Assembly: GCF_009604405.1 (NCBI RefSeq)
Contig: NZ_WEGK01000013.1
Location: 1 to 64,000 of the forward strand
DNA length: 64,000 bases
From: Nocardia macrotermitis
Lineage (GTDB): Bacteria; Actinomycetota; Actinomycetes; Mycobacteriales; Mycobacteriaceae
Direction: 5' to 3'
How positions within the stretch are numbered: position 1 is the stretch's first letter; each line of letters begins with the position of its first letter. Both the position numbers and the translations under genes were made by a program. Under the pieces are notes generated by a model. The model was not told where the DNA came from. It made no database searches and was given only the letters and a program-made list of their open reading frames with translations. Of this stretch, positions 55,101 to 63,799 are shown one piece after another.

Positions 55101-56834
55101 GTGGAATCGGGCGATGGTGACCGAGATGGTCGCGAGGACAACGGCAATCATGGGCAGCGGCGATCGGCGTCGGTGCGTGATGCCGGGGCCGATTCGGGGG
55201 TGGGGGAGCGGGAGCGGGTGGCGTTTCTCGACGCGCGGTCGTTGATCGGGTGCCGTCATCGCCTGCACCTGACCGCCGCGCACCCGGAGGTGCTGTCCGG
55301 GGTCGCCGAGGACGCGGGGGTGCAGCAGCGGCGTGACGCGGCGGTGGCGCATCGCGATCATGTGCGGGACACGCTGGTCGCGGCGCAGCCCGAGCGGTGG
55401 GTGGTGATCGATCGGGAGCGATCGGGCGCGACCCGTGCCGAGGCCACGATGGCGGCGTGTTCGCAAGGGGCGCAACGGATCTGGGGTGCGACGCTGCCGC
55501 AGGAGTTCGATACCGGGCGGCGCGGTGGCGTGGAGATCCTGCTGCGCGACGAGGTGCGCGGCGGTTACATCCCGGTGATCGTGGTCAATCACAAGGTGAC
55601 CGATGCCCGGCAGCCCGATCCGGCCGACCATCATCCGCTGACTTCCGATCTCTACCAGTGGAATCCGCAGCCGGACCGGCATGTGCGCACCCGCCCGCAG
55701 CCGCGCGACCAGCAGCGCCTGGTCCACCTCTACCGCATGCTGCAACGGCACGGGCTGGCCAGTCCGGCCCTGGTCGGCGGCGCGATCGGGTTGGCCTTCG
55801 ACCGCATCCTGATCCACGATCTGGCCGGACTGCTCGACGATTACGACCGCCGCTACGCCGACCGGATCGCGGTGATCCGCGGCGAGCTGCCGACGGTGCC
55901 GTCCAAGGTGCCCGAATGCCGGCAGTGCCCGTGGTGGTCCCGCGCGGGCAGCCCCGAGGAACTCAGCTGTGAACGCTGGCTGACCGAGCACCACGACGTC
56001 AGCCTGGTCGCGCCCGGTTCGCGCGCGGAGCTGCTGCGCCGTCACGATGTGGAGACCGTCGAGGATCTGGCCGGTTGGTCCGGCGAGGAGCCGGACGACT
56101 GGCAGTACGAGCCGTTCACCGAGACCGTGGTCACCGCGCGCGCCTGGATTTCCGGTGCGCCGCTGGTCCGGCGGGTCGAGCGGTTGCAGGTGCGGCGCGC
56201 GGACGTCGAGGTGGACGTCGATCTCGAGAGCTATCAGGAGTTCGGCGCCTACCTCTGGGGCACGCTGCTGGACGGGGTCTACCGCCCGTTCGTCACCTGG
56301 GATCCGGTGCCCACGCTGGACGAGGGCCGCTCGTTCGCCGAATTCTGGACCTGGCTGATGGCACGTCGGGCCGAGGCCGCTGCGGCCGGGAAAACCTTTG
56401 CCGCGTACTGCTATTCGCGTAACGCCGAGGACAAGTGGATGTACGAGTCGGCGCGCCGCTTCGCGGGTATGCCGGGCGTGCCGACCGAGGATCAGGTGCG
56501 CGATTTCGTGGACGGCCCGGAATGGGTGGACATGTTCCAGGCGGTCTCCGAACAGTTCATCTGCCCGAACGGCAAGGGCTTGAAGAAGGTCGCCCCGGTC
56601 GCCGGATTCGCCTGGCGCGATGCCGAGGCCGGTGGTGAGGCGTCGATGAGCTGGTATCGGCTCGCGGTCGGTTACGACGACGGCGAGGTGGACATGTCCC
56701 AGCGCACCCGGCTGCTGGAATACAACGAGGACGACGTCCGCGCGACGCAGGTGCTCCGGGACTGGATGGTGCCCTCGACGCCCGGCGGCCGCAGCGCCGA
56801 GGCCGAGGTGCCGAGCATGGCGGACTTTCGCTAG
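55101..56834 (+). CDS. TM0106-family RecB-like / RNase H-fold nuclease
   Basis: About 577 aa. A RecB-like N-terminal part includes FLDARSLIGCRHRLHLTAAH, EILLRDEVRGGYIPVIVVNH and a cysteine cluster CRQCPWWSRAGSPEELSCER typical of iron-sulfur RecB-like nucleases. The C-terminal RNase H-like region has YQEFGAYLWG, YCYSRNAEDKWMYESARRFA and a final LLEYNEDDVRATQVLRDWM with catalytic acids. The combination matches the TM0106 family of putative nucleases. The start is uncertain (GTG 55101, or GTG 55173). It lies 30 bases upstream of htpG and may be co-transcribed. Confidence 0.8.
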   Translation: MESGDGDRDGREDNGNHGQRRSASVRDAGADSGVGERERVAFLDARSLIGCRHRLHLTAAHPEVLSGVAEDAGVQQRRDAAVAHRDHVRDTLVAAQPERWVVIDRERSGATRAEATMAACSQGAQRIWGATLPQEFDTGRRGGVEILLRDEVRGGYIPVIVVNHKVTDARQPDPADHHPLTSDLYQWNPQPDRHVRTRPQPRDQQRLVHLYRMLQRHGLASPALVGGAIGLAFDRILIHDLAGLLDDYDRRYADRIAVIRGELPTVPSKVPECRQCPWWSRAGSPEELSCERWLTEHHDVSLVAPGSRAELLRRHDVETVEDLAGWSGEEPDDWQYEPFTETVVTARAWISGAPLVRRVERLQVRRADVEVDVDLESYQEFGAYLWGTLLDGVYRPFVTWDPVPTLDEGRSFAEFWTWLMARRAEAAAAGKTFAAYCYSRNAEDKWMYESARRFAGMPGVPTEDQVRDFVDGPEWVDMFQAVSEQFICPNGKGLKKVAPVAGFAWRDAEAGGEASMSWYRLAVGYDDGEVDMSQRTRLLEYNEDDVRATQVLRDWMVPSTPGGRSAEAEVPSMADFR

Positions 56835-56864
56835 CCCGATCACCCTCGACGTACTATCGGGCAC

Positions 56865-58823
56865 GTGACTGAGCACGTCGAGAAACTCGAGTTTCAGGCC
56901 GAGACCCATCAGCTGCTGGAATTGATGATCCACTCGGTCTACTCGAACAAGGACACGTTCCTGCGGGAACTGATCTCCAATGCCTCCGATGCCCTGGACA
57001 AGCTGCGGCTGCTGTCCTATCAGGACAAGGATCTGGAGGTCGACACCGCGGATCTGCACATCGAGCTGGAAGTCGACAAGGACAACCGGATCCTGACCGT
57101 CCGCGACAACGGTGTGGGCATGTCGCGCGCCGAGGTGGTGGATCTGATCGGCACGCTGGCCAAGTCGGGCACCGCCCAGCTGCGTAAGCAGCTGCTGGAG
57201 GCCAAGCCCGACCAGGCGGCCGAGGAGCTGATCGGGCAGTTCGGCATCGGCTTCTATTCCACGTTCATGGTGGCCGACAAGGTCACCCTGACCACCCGTA
57301 AGGCCGGTGAAACCGAGGTCACCCGCTGGGAGTCCGAGGCCGGTTCGTCGAGTTACACCATCGAGACGCTGGATTCCGGGCCGCAGGGGTCGGCGGTGTC
57401 GCTGCACCTCAAGCCCGCGGACGAGGACGATCACCTCTTCGATTACACGCAGGAGTGGAAGCTCCGCGAGATCGTCAAGAAGTACTCGGATTTCATCGCC
57501 TGGCCGATTCGCATGCAGGTCGAGCGGACCATCACCGAGGGCGAAGGCGAGGAGAAGGAAGAGAAGACGATCCTCGAGGATCAGACGCTCAACTCGCAGA
57601 AGGCGCTGTGGACGCGGCCGCGCAGTGAGGTCTCCGACGAGGAGTACAAGGAGTTCTACAAGCACGTCTCGCACGCCTGGGACGATCCGCTCGAGACGAT
57701 CCCGTTCAAGGCCGAGGGCACATTCGAATATCAAGCGCTGCTGTTCATTCCGTCGCAGGCGCCGTTCGATCTGTTCATGCGTGAGCATCAGCGCGGCGTG
57801 CAGCTGTACGTGCGGCGGGTGTTCATCATGGACAACTGCGAAGAGCTGATGCCGGAGTATCTGCGCTTCGTCAAGGGTGTGGTGGACGCGCAGGATCTGT
57901 CGCTGAACGTCTCGCGCGAGATCCTGCAGCAGGATCGGCAGATCCAGGCGATTCGGAAACGTCTTGTGCGCAAGGTGCTTTCGACGGTGAAGGACTTGCA
58001 GAACGCCGAGGACAAGACCTCGTACGAGACGTTCTGGACGGAGTTCGGGCGAGTTCTCAAGGAGGGCTTGCTGTCCGACTTCGACAATCGCGAAACCCTG
58101 TTGCAGGTCTCGTCTTTCGCGTCCACGCATTCGGAGGAGAAGCCGACCACGCTCGCGGACTACGTGTCGCGGATGGGCGAGGGGCAGGACAAGATCTTCT
58201 ACATGACCGGCGAATCGCGTCGGCAGATCGAGTCCTCGCCGCATATGGAGGCGTTCAAGGCCAAGGGTTTCGAGGTGCTGGTGCTGACCGATCCGGTCGA
58301 CGAGATGTGGGTCGGGCAGGTCACCGATTTCGACGGCAAGGCGTTCCAGTCCATCGCCAAGGGCGAGGTGGATCTGGAGTCCGAGGACGAGAAGAAGGCG
58401 TCGGAGCAGCTGCGTGAGCAGCAGGACAAGGACTTCGGCGACGTCTGCACCTGGTTGCAGCAGGCGCTGGACGAGAGCGTGAAGCAGGTGCGGCTGAGTT
58501 CGCGGCTGACCACCTCGCCCGCGTGCCTGGTCGGGGACGTCTTCGATTTCACTCCGCAGCTCGAGCGGATGTATCGCGCGTCGGGGCAGGCGCTGCCGGA
58601 GTCCAAGCGGATCCTGGAGCTGAATCCGACGCATCCGCTGGTCACGGGGTTGCGGGAGGCGTACCTGAAGGACAAGGAGTCCGCCGACGCCGGTGATTCC
58701 GCCGAACTCGCCGAGACCGCCGAATTGCTGTACGGCACTGCGGTTCTCGCCGAGGGTGGGGAATTGAAGGATCCGGCGCACTTCGCGGGGATCCTCACCG
58801 ATCGGCTGACCCGCACGCTGTAG
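56865..58823 (+). CDS. htpG: HSP90-family chaperone HtpG
   Basis: A 652-aa protein of full length. The N-terminal ATPase has NKDTFLRELISNASDALDKL, DNGVGMSRAEV and GQFGIGFYSTFMVADKV; the middle domain has LYVRRVFIMDNCEELMPEYL and LNVSREILQQ; the C-terminal dimerisation domain is present. GTG start at 56865. It folds client proteins under stress in the cytoplasm. Followed by a hairpin terminator. Confidence 0.97.
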   Translation: MTEHVEKLEFQAETHQLLELMIHSVYSNKDTFLRELISNASDALDKLRLLSYQDKDLEVDTADLHIELEVDKDNRILTVRDNGVGMSRAEVVDLIGTLAKSGTAQLRKQLLEAKPDQAAEELIGQFGIGFYSTFMVADKVTLTTRKAGETEVTRWESEAGSSSYTIETLDSGPQGSAVSLHLKPADEDDHLFDYTQEWKLREIVKKYSDFIAWPIRMQVERTITEGEGEEKEEKTILEDQTLNSQKALWTRPRSEVSDEEYKEFYKHVSHAWDDPLETIPFKAEGTFEYQALLFIPSQAPFDLFMREHQRGVQLYVRRVFIMDNCEELMPEYLRFVKGVVDAQDLSLNVSREILQQDRQIQAIRKRLVRKVLSTVKDLQNAEDKTSYETFWTEFGRVLKEGLLSDFDNRETLLQVSSFASTHSEEKPTTLADYVSRMGEGQDKIFYMTGESRRQIESSPHMEAFKAKGFEVLVLTDPVDEMWVGQVTDFDGKAFQSIAKGEVDLESEDEKKASEQLREQQDKDFGDVCTWLQQALDESVKQVRLSSRLTTSPACLVGDVFDFTPQLERMYRASGQALPESKRILELNPTHPLVTGLREAYLKDKESADAGDSAELAETAELLYGTAVLAEGGELKDPAHFAGILTDRLTRTL

Positions 58824-58832
58824 TTCGATGGG

Positions 58833-58863
58833 CGCGGGTTCCGTCTCCGCGACGGAGCCCGCG
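58833..58863 (+). terminator. Hairpin terminator of htpG
   Basis: CGCGGGTTCCGTC (58833-58845) pairs with GACGGAGCCCGCG (58851-58863) with one T-G pair and a 5-base loop, 10 bases after the htpG stop. No long T-run follows. Confidence 0.75.
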
Positions 58864-59093
58864 TCGCAAAACTGTGATCCAGGTCACTGTCCGGTGAATC
58901 TCGGAACTCGGCTCGGGGCCCGGGGGTTGGACATAGTGGTCGCAGTTTTTGTGTGCTCGTGTTTGACACGCTCGCGCGGAACATTGTGCGGGCGTCGCTT
59001 CTCCTTGCGAGGCAAGTAGTAGTCGCCGTCTGATGTGCGGCCACCCGGTCATCGCGAACTGCGGTGATCAGCAACACCTCGTCAGGAGAAACA

Positions 59094-59294
59094 ATGGTTC
59101 AGGGAACCGTGAAGTGGTTCAACGCGGAGAAGGGCTACGGCTTCATCTCCCACGACGGCGGCGCGGATGTGTTCGTGCACTACTCGGAGATCGAGGGCAA
59201 CGGCTACCGCGCGCTCGAGGAGGGTCAGAACGTGACCTTCGAGATCACCCAGGGCAAGAAGGGTCCGCAGGCTTCGGCGGTCCGCGCCCAGTAG
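59094..59294 (+). CDS. Cold-shock protein (CspA family)
   Basis: A 66-aa single cold-shock domain: GTVKWFNAEKGYGFIS (RNP1) and DVFVHYSEIEGNGY (RNP2). It binds single-stranded RNA or DNA and melts structure. ATG 59094 has AGGAGA 4 bases upstream. The about 230 bases before it, after the htpG terminator, hold no gene and may form the long structured leader common in this family. It ends at a strong terminator. Confidence 0.96.
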   Translation: MVQGTVKWFNAEKGYGFISHDGGADVFVHYSEIEGNGYRALEEGQNVTFEITQGKKGPQASAVRAQ

Positions 59295-59330
59295 TCTTCC
59301 CGCGCGGTACCCTACCGCCGCGCAACGAAT

Positions 59331-59367
59331 CAGGCCCGCACCGAATTCCGGTGCGGGCCTGAGCTTT
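59331..59367. terminator. Terminator between cold-shock gene and convergent SDR
   Basis: CAGGCCCGCACCG (59331-59343) is the exact complement of CGGTGCGGGCCTG (59349-59361), loop AATTC, followed by AGCTTTT. Confidence 0.9.
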
Positions 59368-59380
59368 TCGGTTCCGCAGG

Positions 59381-60148
59381 CTAGCGCGGCGCCATGCGCA
59401 GCGCGCCGTCCATGCGGAAGGTCTCGCCGTTGAGGTAGTCGTGCTCGGTGATGTACTGCGCCAGTTGCGCGTACTCGTCCGGGCGGCCCAGGCGCGAGGG
59501 GAACGGCACCCCGGCCTCGAGGCCCTTGCGGTACTCCTCGGTGACGCCGGCCAGCATCGGGGTGTCGATGATGCCGGGGGCGATGGTGTTCACCCGGATG
59601 CCGAACTGCGCCAGGTCACGCGCGGCCGGAACGGTCATACCCGCGACGCCACCCTTGGACGCGGAGTAGGCGATCTGGCCGATCTGGCCCTCGAACGCCG
59701 CCACCGACGCGGTGTTGATCACCACGCCGCGCTGGCCGTACTCGTCCAGCGCCTCGGTCTTGGAGATCGCGTCGGCGGCCACGCGCATCACGTTGAACGA
59801 GCCGAGCAGGTTCACGGTGATGACGGTCCGGAACAGCTCCAGATCGTGCGGCCCGTTCTTGGACAGGATCCGCCCCGCCCAGCCGACGCCCGCGCAGTTC
59901 ACCACGATACGCAGCGGCACGCCGGACTCGACGACCGTCGCCACCGAGGCGGTGACCTCGTCGCCGCTGGTCACATCGGTGGGGAGCAGGGTGACACCGG
60001 CGGGAACGCTGTCGCCGGCCCGCTCGATCGACTGCTGCAGATCGAATCCGAATACGGTCGCGCCCTGGTCGGCGAACCGCTTGGCGGTCGCGGCCCCCAG
60101 GCCGGACGCAGCGCCGGTGATGATTGCGGCAGAGCCCGAAATCTCCAC
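59381..60148 (-). CDS. SDR, 3-hydroxyacyl-CoA dehydrogenase type-2-like
   Basis: A 255-aa SDR: TGAASGLG cofactor motif, Asp at the end of the second strand (GFDLQQ) indicating NAD, NCAGVG, catalytic Ser in NTASVAAFEGQIGQ and YSASK. APGIIDTPML and MDGALRM at the end match the HSD17B10/FabG-like type II 3-hydroxyacyl-CoA dehydrogenases. GTG 60148 is used, preceded by AGAGGA. Probable role in fatty-acid or branched-chain catabolism. Confidence 0.87.
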   Translation of the reverse strand: MEISGSAAIITGAASGLGAATAKRFADQGATVFGFDLQQSIERAGDSVPAGVTLLPTDVTSGDEVTASVATVVESGVPLRIVVNCAGVGWAGRILSKNGPHDLELFRTVITVNLLGSFNVMRVAADAISKTEALDEYGQRGVVINTASVAAFEGQIGQIAYSASKGGVAGMTVPAARDLAQFGIRVNTIAPGIIDTPMLAGVTEEYRKGLEAGVPFPSRLGRPDEYAQLAQYITEHDYLNGETFRMDGALRMAPR

Positions 60149-60222
60149 GGTGTTTGGTCCTCTCGTCGTTGACACGGCCCTTCGCTGGCCATCCGTCAAT
60201 AGGAACAGTAACTGGCTGTATT

Positions 60223-60248
60223 TTTGGCCTCCGCTCCGCTCCGGCGTG
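60223..60248. repeat. Dispersed 26-bp repeat, copy 2
   Basis: TTTGGCCTCCGCTCCGCTCC followed by GGCGTG, one base different from 54853-54878. It directly precedes the large inverted repeat at 60249. Confidence 0.6.
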
Positions 60249-60329
60249 GTCGGGGCCCCGAAGGCTCGATTCTTCCCTCCTCCGCTTCGCTCCCCGCTCC
60301 GTCAGTCCAGAATCGAGCCGGGCCCCGAC
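60249..60329. repeat. Large inverted repeat (palindromic intergenic element)
   Basis: GTCGGGGCCC (60249-60258) pairs with GGGCCCCGAC (60320-60329), and GGCTCGATTCT (60263-60273) pairs with AGAATCGAGCC (60309-60319). The only bulge is CGAA on the left arm. The 35-base loop is CTCCGCT-rich. This looks like a REP/MITE-like palindromic element or a bidirectional terminator between divergent genes, where a terminator is not expected. Confidence 0.75.
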
Positions 60330-60525
60330 CCTTGCAGTCGGCGTTATTCGGAGTTGGCGGAACTGGGTGACCTTGAAGTTGGCGTTGTTGATGGTCGGCG
60401 GGACCGGGTGATCCCAGAGTTGGTGTGTCGGTAGGCCGTGGTGGTGCTTCTCGGTGCGGGATCCGCCGATGATCTCGGTGGGACAGAATGGAGGAAAGTC
60501 GTATAGGGACAGTGGGGTCGCATCG

Positions 60526-61185
60526 ATGTCTGATCCGGTGGTGGCGGGGCGGCAGTTGCCTCGGGGGCGGCACGGGCTGCCTCGGGAGACGGTGGTCGCG
60601 TCGCAGCGGGATCGGATTCTGACGGCGATGGCGCAGGCGATGGCCGAAAACGGTTATGTGGGAACGTCTGTCGCGGTGATCATCAAGCGGGCGGGGGTGT
60701 CGCGGGAGACGTTCTACGAGCAGTTCCGTTCCAAGGAGGACTGTTTCGAGGCGGCCTACGAGCGGGCCGCGCGGCTGCTGCTGGAACGGATCGTCGAGGC
60801 GACCGGAACGCCTGAGCCCGCGCCGGTGACCCGCGAGGAGCGGATCGAGGCGATGCTGGACGCGTACCTGAGCGGGCTCGCCGCCGAACCCGCCGACGCC
60901 CGCCTGTTCCTCATCGAGGTCTACGCGGTCGGCCCCGAGGCCATCGCCCGGCGCGGCGAACTCCAGGAATCCTTCGCCACCATGGTCGCCGACATCCTCG
61001 ACGCCCACACCGCCGAACAACATTTCGCCTGCCAAACCCTGGTCGCCGCGCTCAGCGCGATGGTCACCGCCCGGGTCGCCGCCGACGACCTGGACGGCCT
61101 GCGAGCATTGCGCGAACCACTGCTCGAACTACTCCGCCGCAGCGGCGACCTGTTCGGCCAGCAGGAGCCGATCACCTCGCGCTGA
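60526..61185 (+). CDS. TetR-family transcriptional regulator
   Basis: A 219-aa protein. The HTH at about 20-75 is RDRILTAMAQAMAENGYVGT then IKRAGVSRETFYEQFRSKED; a C-terminal ligand domain follows. ATG 60526 is chosen by family length. It faces away from the SDR gene at 60148, across the palindromic element, and could regulate it. The ligand is unknown. Confidence 0.88.
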   Translation: MSDPVVAGRQLPRGRHGLPRETVVASQRDRILTAMAQAMAENGYVGTSVAVIIKRAGVSRETFYEQFRSKEDCFEAAYERAARLLLERIVEATGTPEPAPVTREERIEAMLDAYLSGLAAEPADARLFLIEVYAVGPEAIARRGELQESFATMVADILDAHTAEQHFACQTLVAALSAMVTARVAADDLDGLRALREPLLELLRRSGDLFGQQEPITSR

Positions 61186-61241
61186 TCTCGAATATCGAAG
61201 GGAGCCATCGGCTTTCGTCGCCAATGAGGCTCGCTCGGCGT

Positions 61242-61946
61242 CTATGTGTGGAATCGCGTCGTCTCGTGCAGTTCGGCGCGGGTGATGGTGAGGTTGTTCA
61301 CCGGGGCGGATGCCAGGGCGTAGCCGAAGGAGACGCCGAAGAGGATCTTGGTGCCGCTGATGCCCAGCGTTTCGCGGACGGTGTCGCCGTAGAAGCCCAG
61401 TAGGCCCTGGGGGCAGCTGGCGATGCCGTGGGCGGTCATGGCCAGCAGCAGGGTTTGGCCGTACATGCCGACGTCGGCGGTCATTCGGGCGTCCGCGTCG
61501 GCGGGGGTGCACAGCAGCGCGACGTGCGGTGCGCCGTAGAAGCGCAGCCCCTCAGCGGTGTGTGCGTCGCGGGCGGCCTGGTTCTCGCGGGCGATGCCGA
61601 GGGCGGTGTACATCGTTTCGCCGAATTCGCTGCGTCGGCGCTGGTGTTGCGGGTTGTACAGCTCGTCGCGGTAGGGGAAGTCGACCGAGAGTTGCTGCCG
61701 GGCGTGCGCGGTCGAGAGCGCCTCGGCCAACCGATCGCGTGCCGACCCGCTCACCACCTCGACGGTCCAGGGCTGGGTATTGGAGTTCGAGGGCGCGCCG
61801 TTCGCGAGGGCGAAGATCGCGCGCATCGTGTCGGGCGGGACGGGATCGGGGCGGAACGCGCGAACGGCTCGTCGGGAACGGATCAGGTGTTCGGCGTGGT
61901 CGACCATCTCGTCGCGGGTGGTGGTGCGGGTGTGCGGCGCGGTCAC
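61242..61946 (-). CDS. Nitroreductase-family flavoprotein
   Basis: A 234-aa intact nitroreductase: IRSRRAVRAFRPDPVPPDTM (FMN phosphate contacts), NGAPSNSNTQPWTVEVVSG, and GIASCPQGLLGFYGDTVRET. GTG 61946 has GGAGGAAA about 7 bases upstream. It uses NAD(P)H to reduce nitroaromatics or quinones; the physiological substrate is unknown. Divergent from a TetR gene with an 18-bp inverted repeat between, so probably repressed by it. Compare the truncated nitroreductase at 5625. Confidence 0.9.
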   Translation of the reverse strand: MTAPHTRTTTRDEMVDHAEHLIRSRRAVRAFRPDPVPPDTMRAIFALANGAPSNSNTQPWTVEVVSGSARDRLAEALSTAHARQQLSVDFPYRDELYNPQHQRRRSEFGETMYTALGIARENQAARDAHTAEGLRFYGAPHVALLCTPADADARMTADVGMYGQTLLLAMTAHGIASCPQGLLGFYGDTVRETLGISGTKILFGVSFGYALASAPVNNLTITRAELHETTRFHT

Positions 61947-61967
61947 GAGTTTCCTCCGAGTTCTTAT

Positions 61968-61985
61968 GTGAACGGAACCGTTTAC
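61968..61985. promoter_or_regulatory. Operator candidate for the nitroreductase/TetR pair
   Basis: GTGAACGGAACCGTTTAC is an 18-bp inverted repeat with one mismatch, 22 bases upstream of the nitroreductase start and 62 bases upstream of the TetR start. Confidence 0.65.
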
Positions 61986-62047
61986 TTGACGTGAGGAACG
62001 CTAGCACGAATCGCGCCCTTAAGTACACGGCAATGTATGGTTAAGCG

Positions 62048-62653
62048 GTGACCGAACCGCGCCCGATCCGCCGCCGACGCGGCCGCGGCGGTCGCGAACG
62101 CATCCTCGCCGCGGCCGCCGCCCTGTTCGAAACCCAGGGGATCACCGCGACCGGTATGGAACAGATCGCCCTCGCCGCCCCGGTATCCAAACGCACCCTC
62201 TATACGCACTTTCCGACCAAGGACGACCTGGTCGTCGGCTATCTGCGCGACCTGATCGATTCCGGCCGCACCACCGAAGCCGTGCTGGACCGCGCGGATC
62301 TCCCGGTGCGGGAACGGCTGCTCGCCCTGTTCGAACCGTTCGGCCCGCAGCACGGCCCGATCCGCGGCTGCCCCTTCGTGGACGCGGCCGCCGAATTCCC
62401 GGACCCGCACAGCCCGGCCCACCGATACGCGGCCGAACAGAAGCGGCGTTTCGTCGCACGGCTGACCGAACTCACCACCGAACTCGGCGTCGCGCACCCC
62501 GGACCCCTGGCCGAACAACTCGCCGTCCTCGCCGACGGCGCGGCCAGCCGGGCGATGGTGCTGAACGACCCGGACTGCCTCCGACATGCGAGAACGGCCG
62601 CGGCGGCATTGCTCGCCACGGCCGTTCCGGTGTCGGCTGCCGCCGACGGATGA
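62048..62653 (+). CDS. TetR-family transcriptional regulator
   Basis: A 201-aa protein. HTH: RERILAAAAALFETQGITAT then IALAAPVSKRTLYTHFPTKD. The C-terminal domain includes GPIRGCPFVDAAAEFPDPHS, typical of the TetR_C_33-like group that regulates nitroreductase or oxidoreductase neighbours. GTG 62048 start. It is divergent from the nitroreductase across the inverted repeat, so it is the likely local repressor. Convergent with the GDT1 gene 12 bases away. Confidence 0.88.
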   Translation: MTEPRPIRRRRGRGGRERILAAAAALFETQGITATGMEQIALAAPVSKRTLYTHFPTKDDLVVGYLRDLIDSGRTTEAVLDRADLPVRERLLALFEPFGPQHGPIRGCPFVDAAAEFPDPHSPAHRYAAEQKRRFVARLTELTTELGVAHPGPLAEQLAVLADGAASRAMVLNDPDCLRHARTAAAALLATAVPVSAAADG

Positions 62654-62665
62654 CTCGGATTCGCG

Positions 62666-63409
62666 TTACCGGATCTGCCCGGAACCGCTCTCGACCGATT
62701 CGTTCGGCAATGCCGGCCGCGATGCCGAGTTCGTCGAACGCCGGTTCAGCACCCACAGCACGGCGCCGGCGAGCGCGGGAGCCAGCAGGGCGATCGCGTA
62801 TTCGGTGAGGCGGCCCAGGCCCGGCGCGAAGGCCGAGAGCAGGGTGGCGGCGCCGATGTAGAGGAACAGCAGGCCCGAACCGATGGCGATGGCGCGTTCG
62901 GGGACGTGCTTGCCGAGCAGGATGCCCAGGGCGATGGCCCCGCCGCCCGCGGCGACCATACCGACGACCGAACCGATCCAGACCGCGACCCAGTTGTGGC
63001 TGGAGGCCAGCGCGATGATCGCGAACATGGTGCGGTCGCCCAGTTCGGCCAGCAGGAACGCCGAGAGCACCATGAAGAACACCCGCCACGGCGAACGTGC
63101 GCCGGAATCCTGTTCGGCGGCCTCGTCGTCCTCGGTACCGGTGTGGATGGTCTCGCGCAGCGTCCACAGCCCGACCGCGAGCAGTACGACCGCGGTGATC
63201 AGGGCGATGACGCCGGTCGGCAGCGTCGCGCCGAGGAAATGTCCGACGCCGACGGCGATCAGATTGACCGCGATACTGGCGGCGGTGATCCCGGCGAGCA
63301 CGACCCACCAGCGATAACGCAGCGCGAAGGTCAGGGCCATCAGCTGTGATTTGTCGCCGAGCTCGGCGAGGAACAGGACACCGAAACTCAGCAGTATCGT
63401 GGCGATCAT
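62666..63409 (-). CDS. GDT1/TMEM165 (UPF0016) family cation exporter
   Basis: A 247-aa protein with six to seven transmembrane helices and the two family motifs E-x-G-D-(K/R)-(S/T): AELGDKSQLMALTFALRY near residue 16 and AELGDRTMFAIIALA near residue 125. A hydrophilic loop (TGTEDDEAAEQDSGARS) separates the halves. Family members move Mn2+ or Ca2+, and bacterial members export Mn2+. ATG 63409 has GGAG about 8 bases upstream. A yybP-ykoY riboswitch upstream strongly supports manganese export. Confidence 0.92.
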   Translation of the reverse strand: MIATILLSFGVLFLAELGDKSQLMALTFALRYRWWVVLAGITAASIAVNLIAVGVGHFLGATLPTGVIALITAVVLLAVGLWTLRETIHTGTEDDEAAEQDSGARSPWRVFFMVLSAFLLAELGDRTMFAIIALASSHNWVAVWIGSVVGMVAAGGGAIALGILLGKHVPERAIAIGSGLLFLYIGAATLLSAFAPGLGRLTEYAIALLAPALAGAVLWVLNRRSTNSASRPALPNESVESGSGQIR

Positions 63410-63501
63410 TCTTGCGCTCCCAGGTCTCCGGCCTGCCGGCCGCAGACGGGACGTCTCCGGCCGACAACGCACCCGAAATATTCGGTCGGTTGGTTATCGG
63501 C

Positions 63502-63620
63502 CGAAGGTCTCGCCCACCGGAACGAGCGGATGAATCTCTCCGCCGCGATACCGGTTCGCGTGGCCGGACCCGGATGGATCAGTATGTCGACCACGCGATT
63601 GGGGGCTACTCCCCTTCGCT
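63502..63620 (-). ncRNA. yybP-ykoY (Mn2+) riboswitch
   Basis: Read on the minus strand, the RNA begins GCGAAGGGGAGTAGCC (63619-63604), the conserved 5' strand of yybP-ykoY, has GTCGACATACTG and a GC-rich central hairpin region, and ends GGGCGAGACCTTCGG (63515-63501), the conserved 3' strand. P1 pairs CGAAGG (63618-63613) with CCTTCG (63507-63502). These are the Mn2+-sensing aptamer elements. Bases 63410-63501 between aptamer and ATG contain an AGACG/CGTCT hairpin that can serve as the expression platform. The downstream gene is a GDT1-type exporter, a known partner of this class. Confidence 0.9.
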
Positions 63621-63627
63621 GTGAGCA

Positions 63628-63656
63628 AGCCTACCCTAATCTGCCCCGGCTGCCAA
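63628..63656 (-). promoter_or_regulatory. Promoter of the riboswitch-GDT1 transcript
   Basis: On the minus strand TTGGCA (63656-63651) and TAGGCT (63633-63628) form -35 and -10 boxes 17 bases apart. Transcription would begin about 63621, exactly at the 5' edge of the aptamer. Confidence 0.75.
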
Positions 63657-63799
63657 CCTCCTGTAATCGAAATCGCAATGCGCACAATAAGTTTGGCGAT
63701 CCTCGGCAGAGGTTTCGGCTACCCTCACGCTGTGTTCGACGGCGGCATTCCCGGGGCGCTACGTGGTTACGCTCCGCTGCCGCCTTCGCGCCTGACCGC

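Noticed and set aside
54837..58781. A minus-strand open frame extending upstream of the DUF6474-like gene through htpG
   Set aside because: It is antisense to htpG and the nuclease gene; the real protein starts at 54836 with an AGGAGG site.
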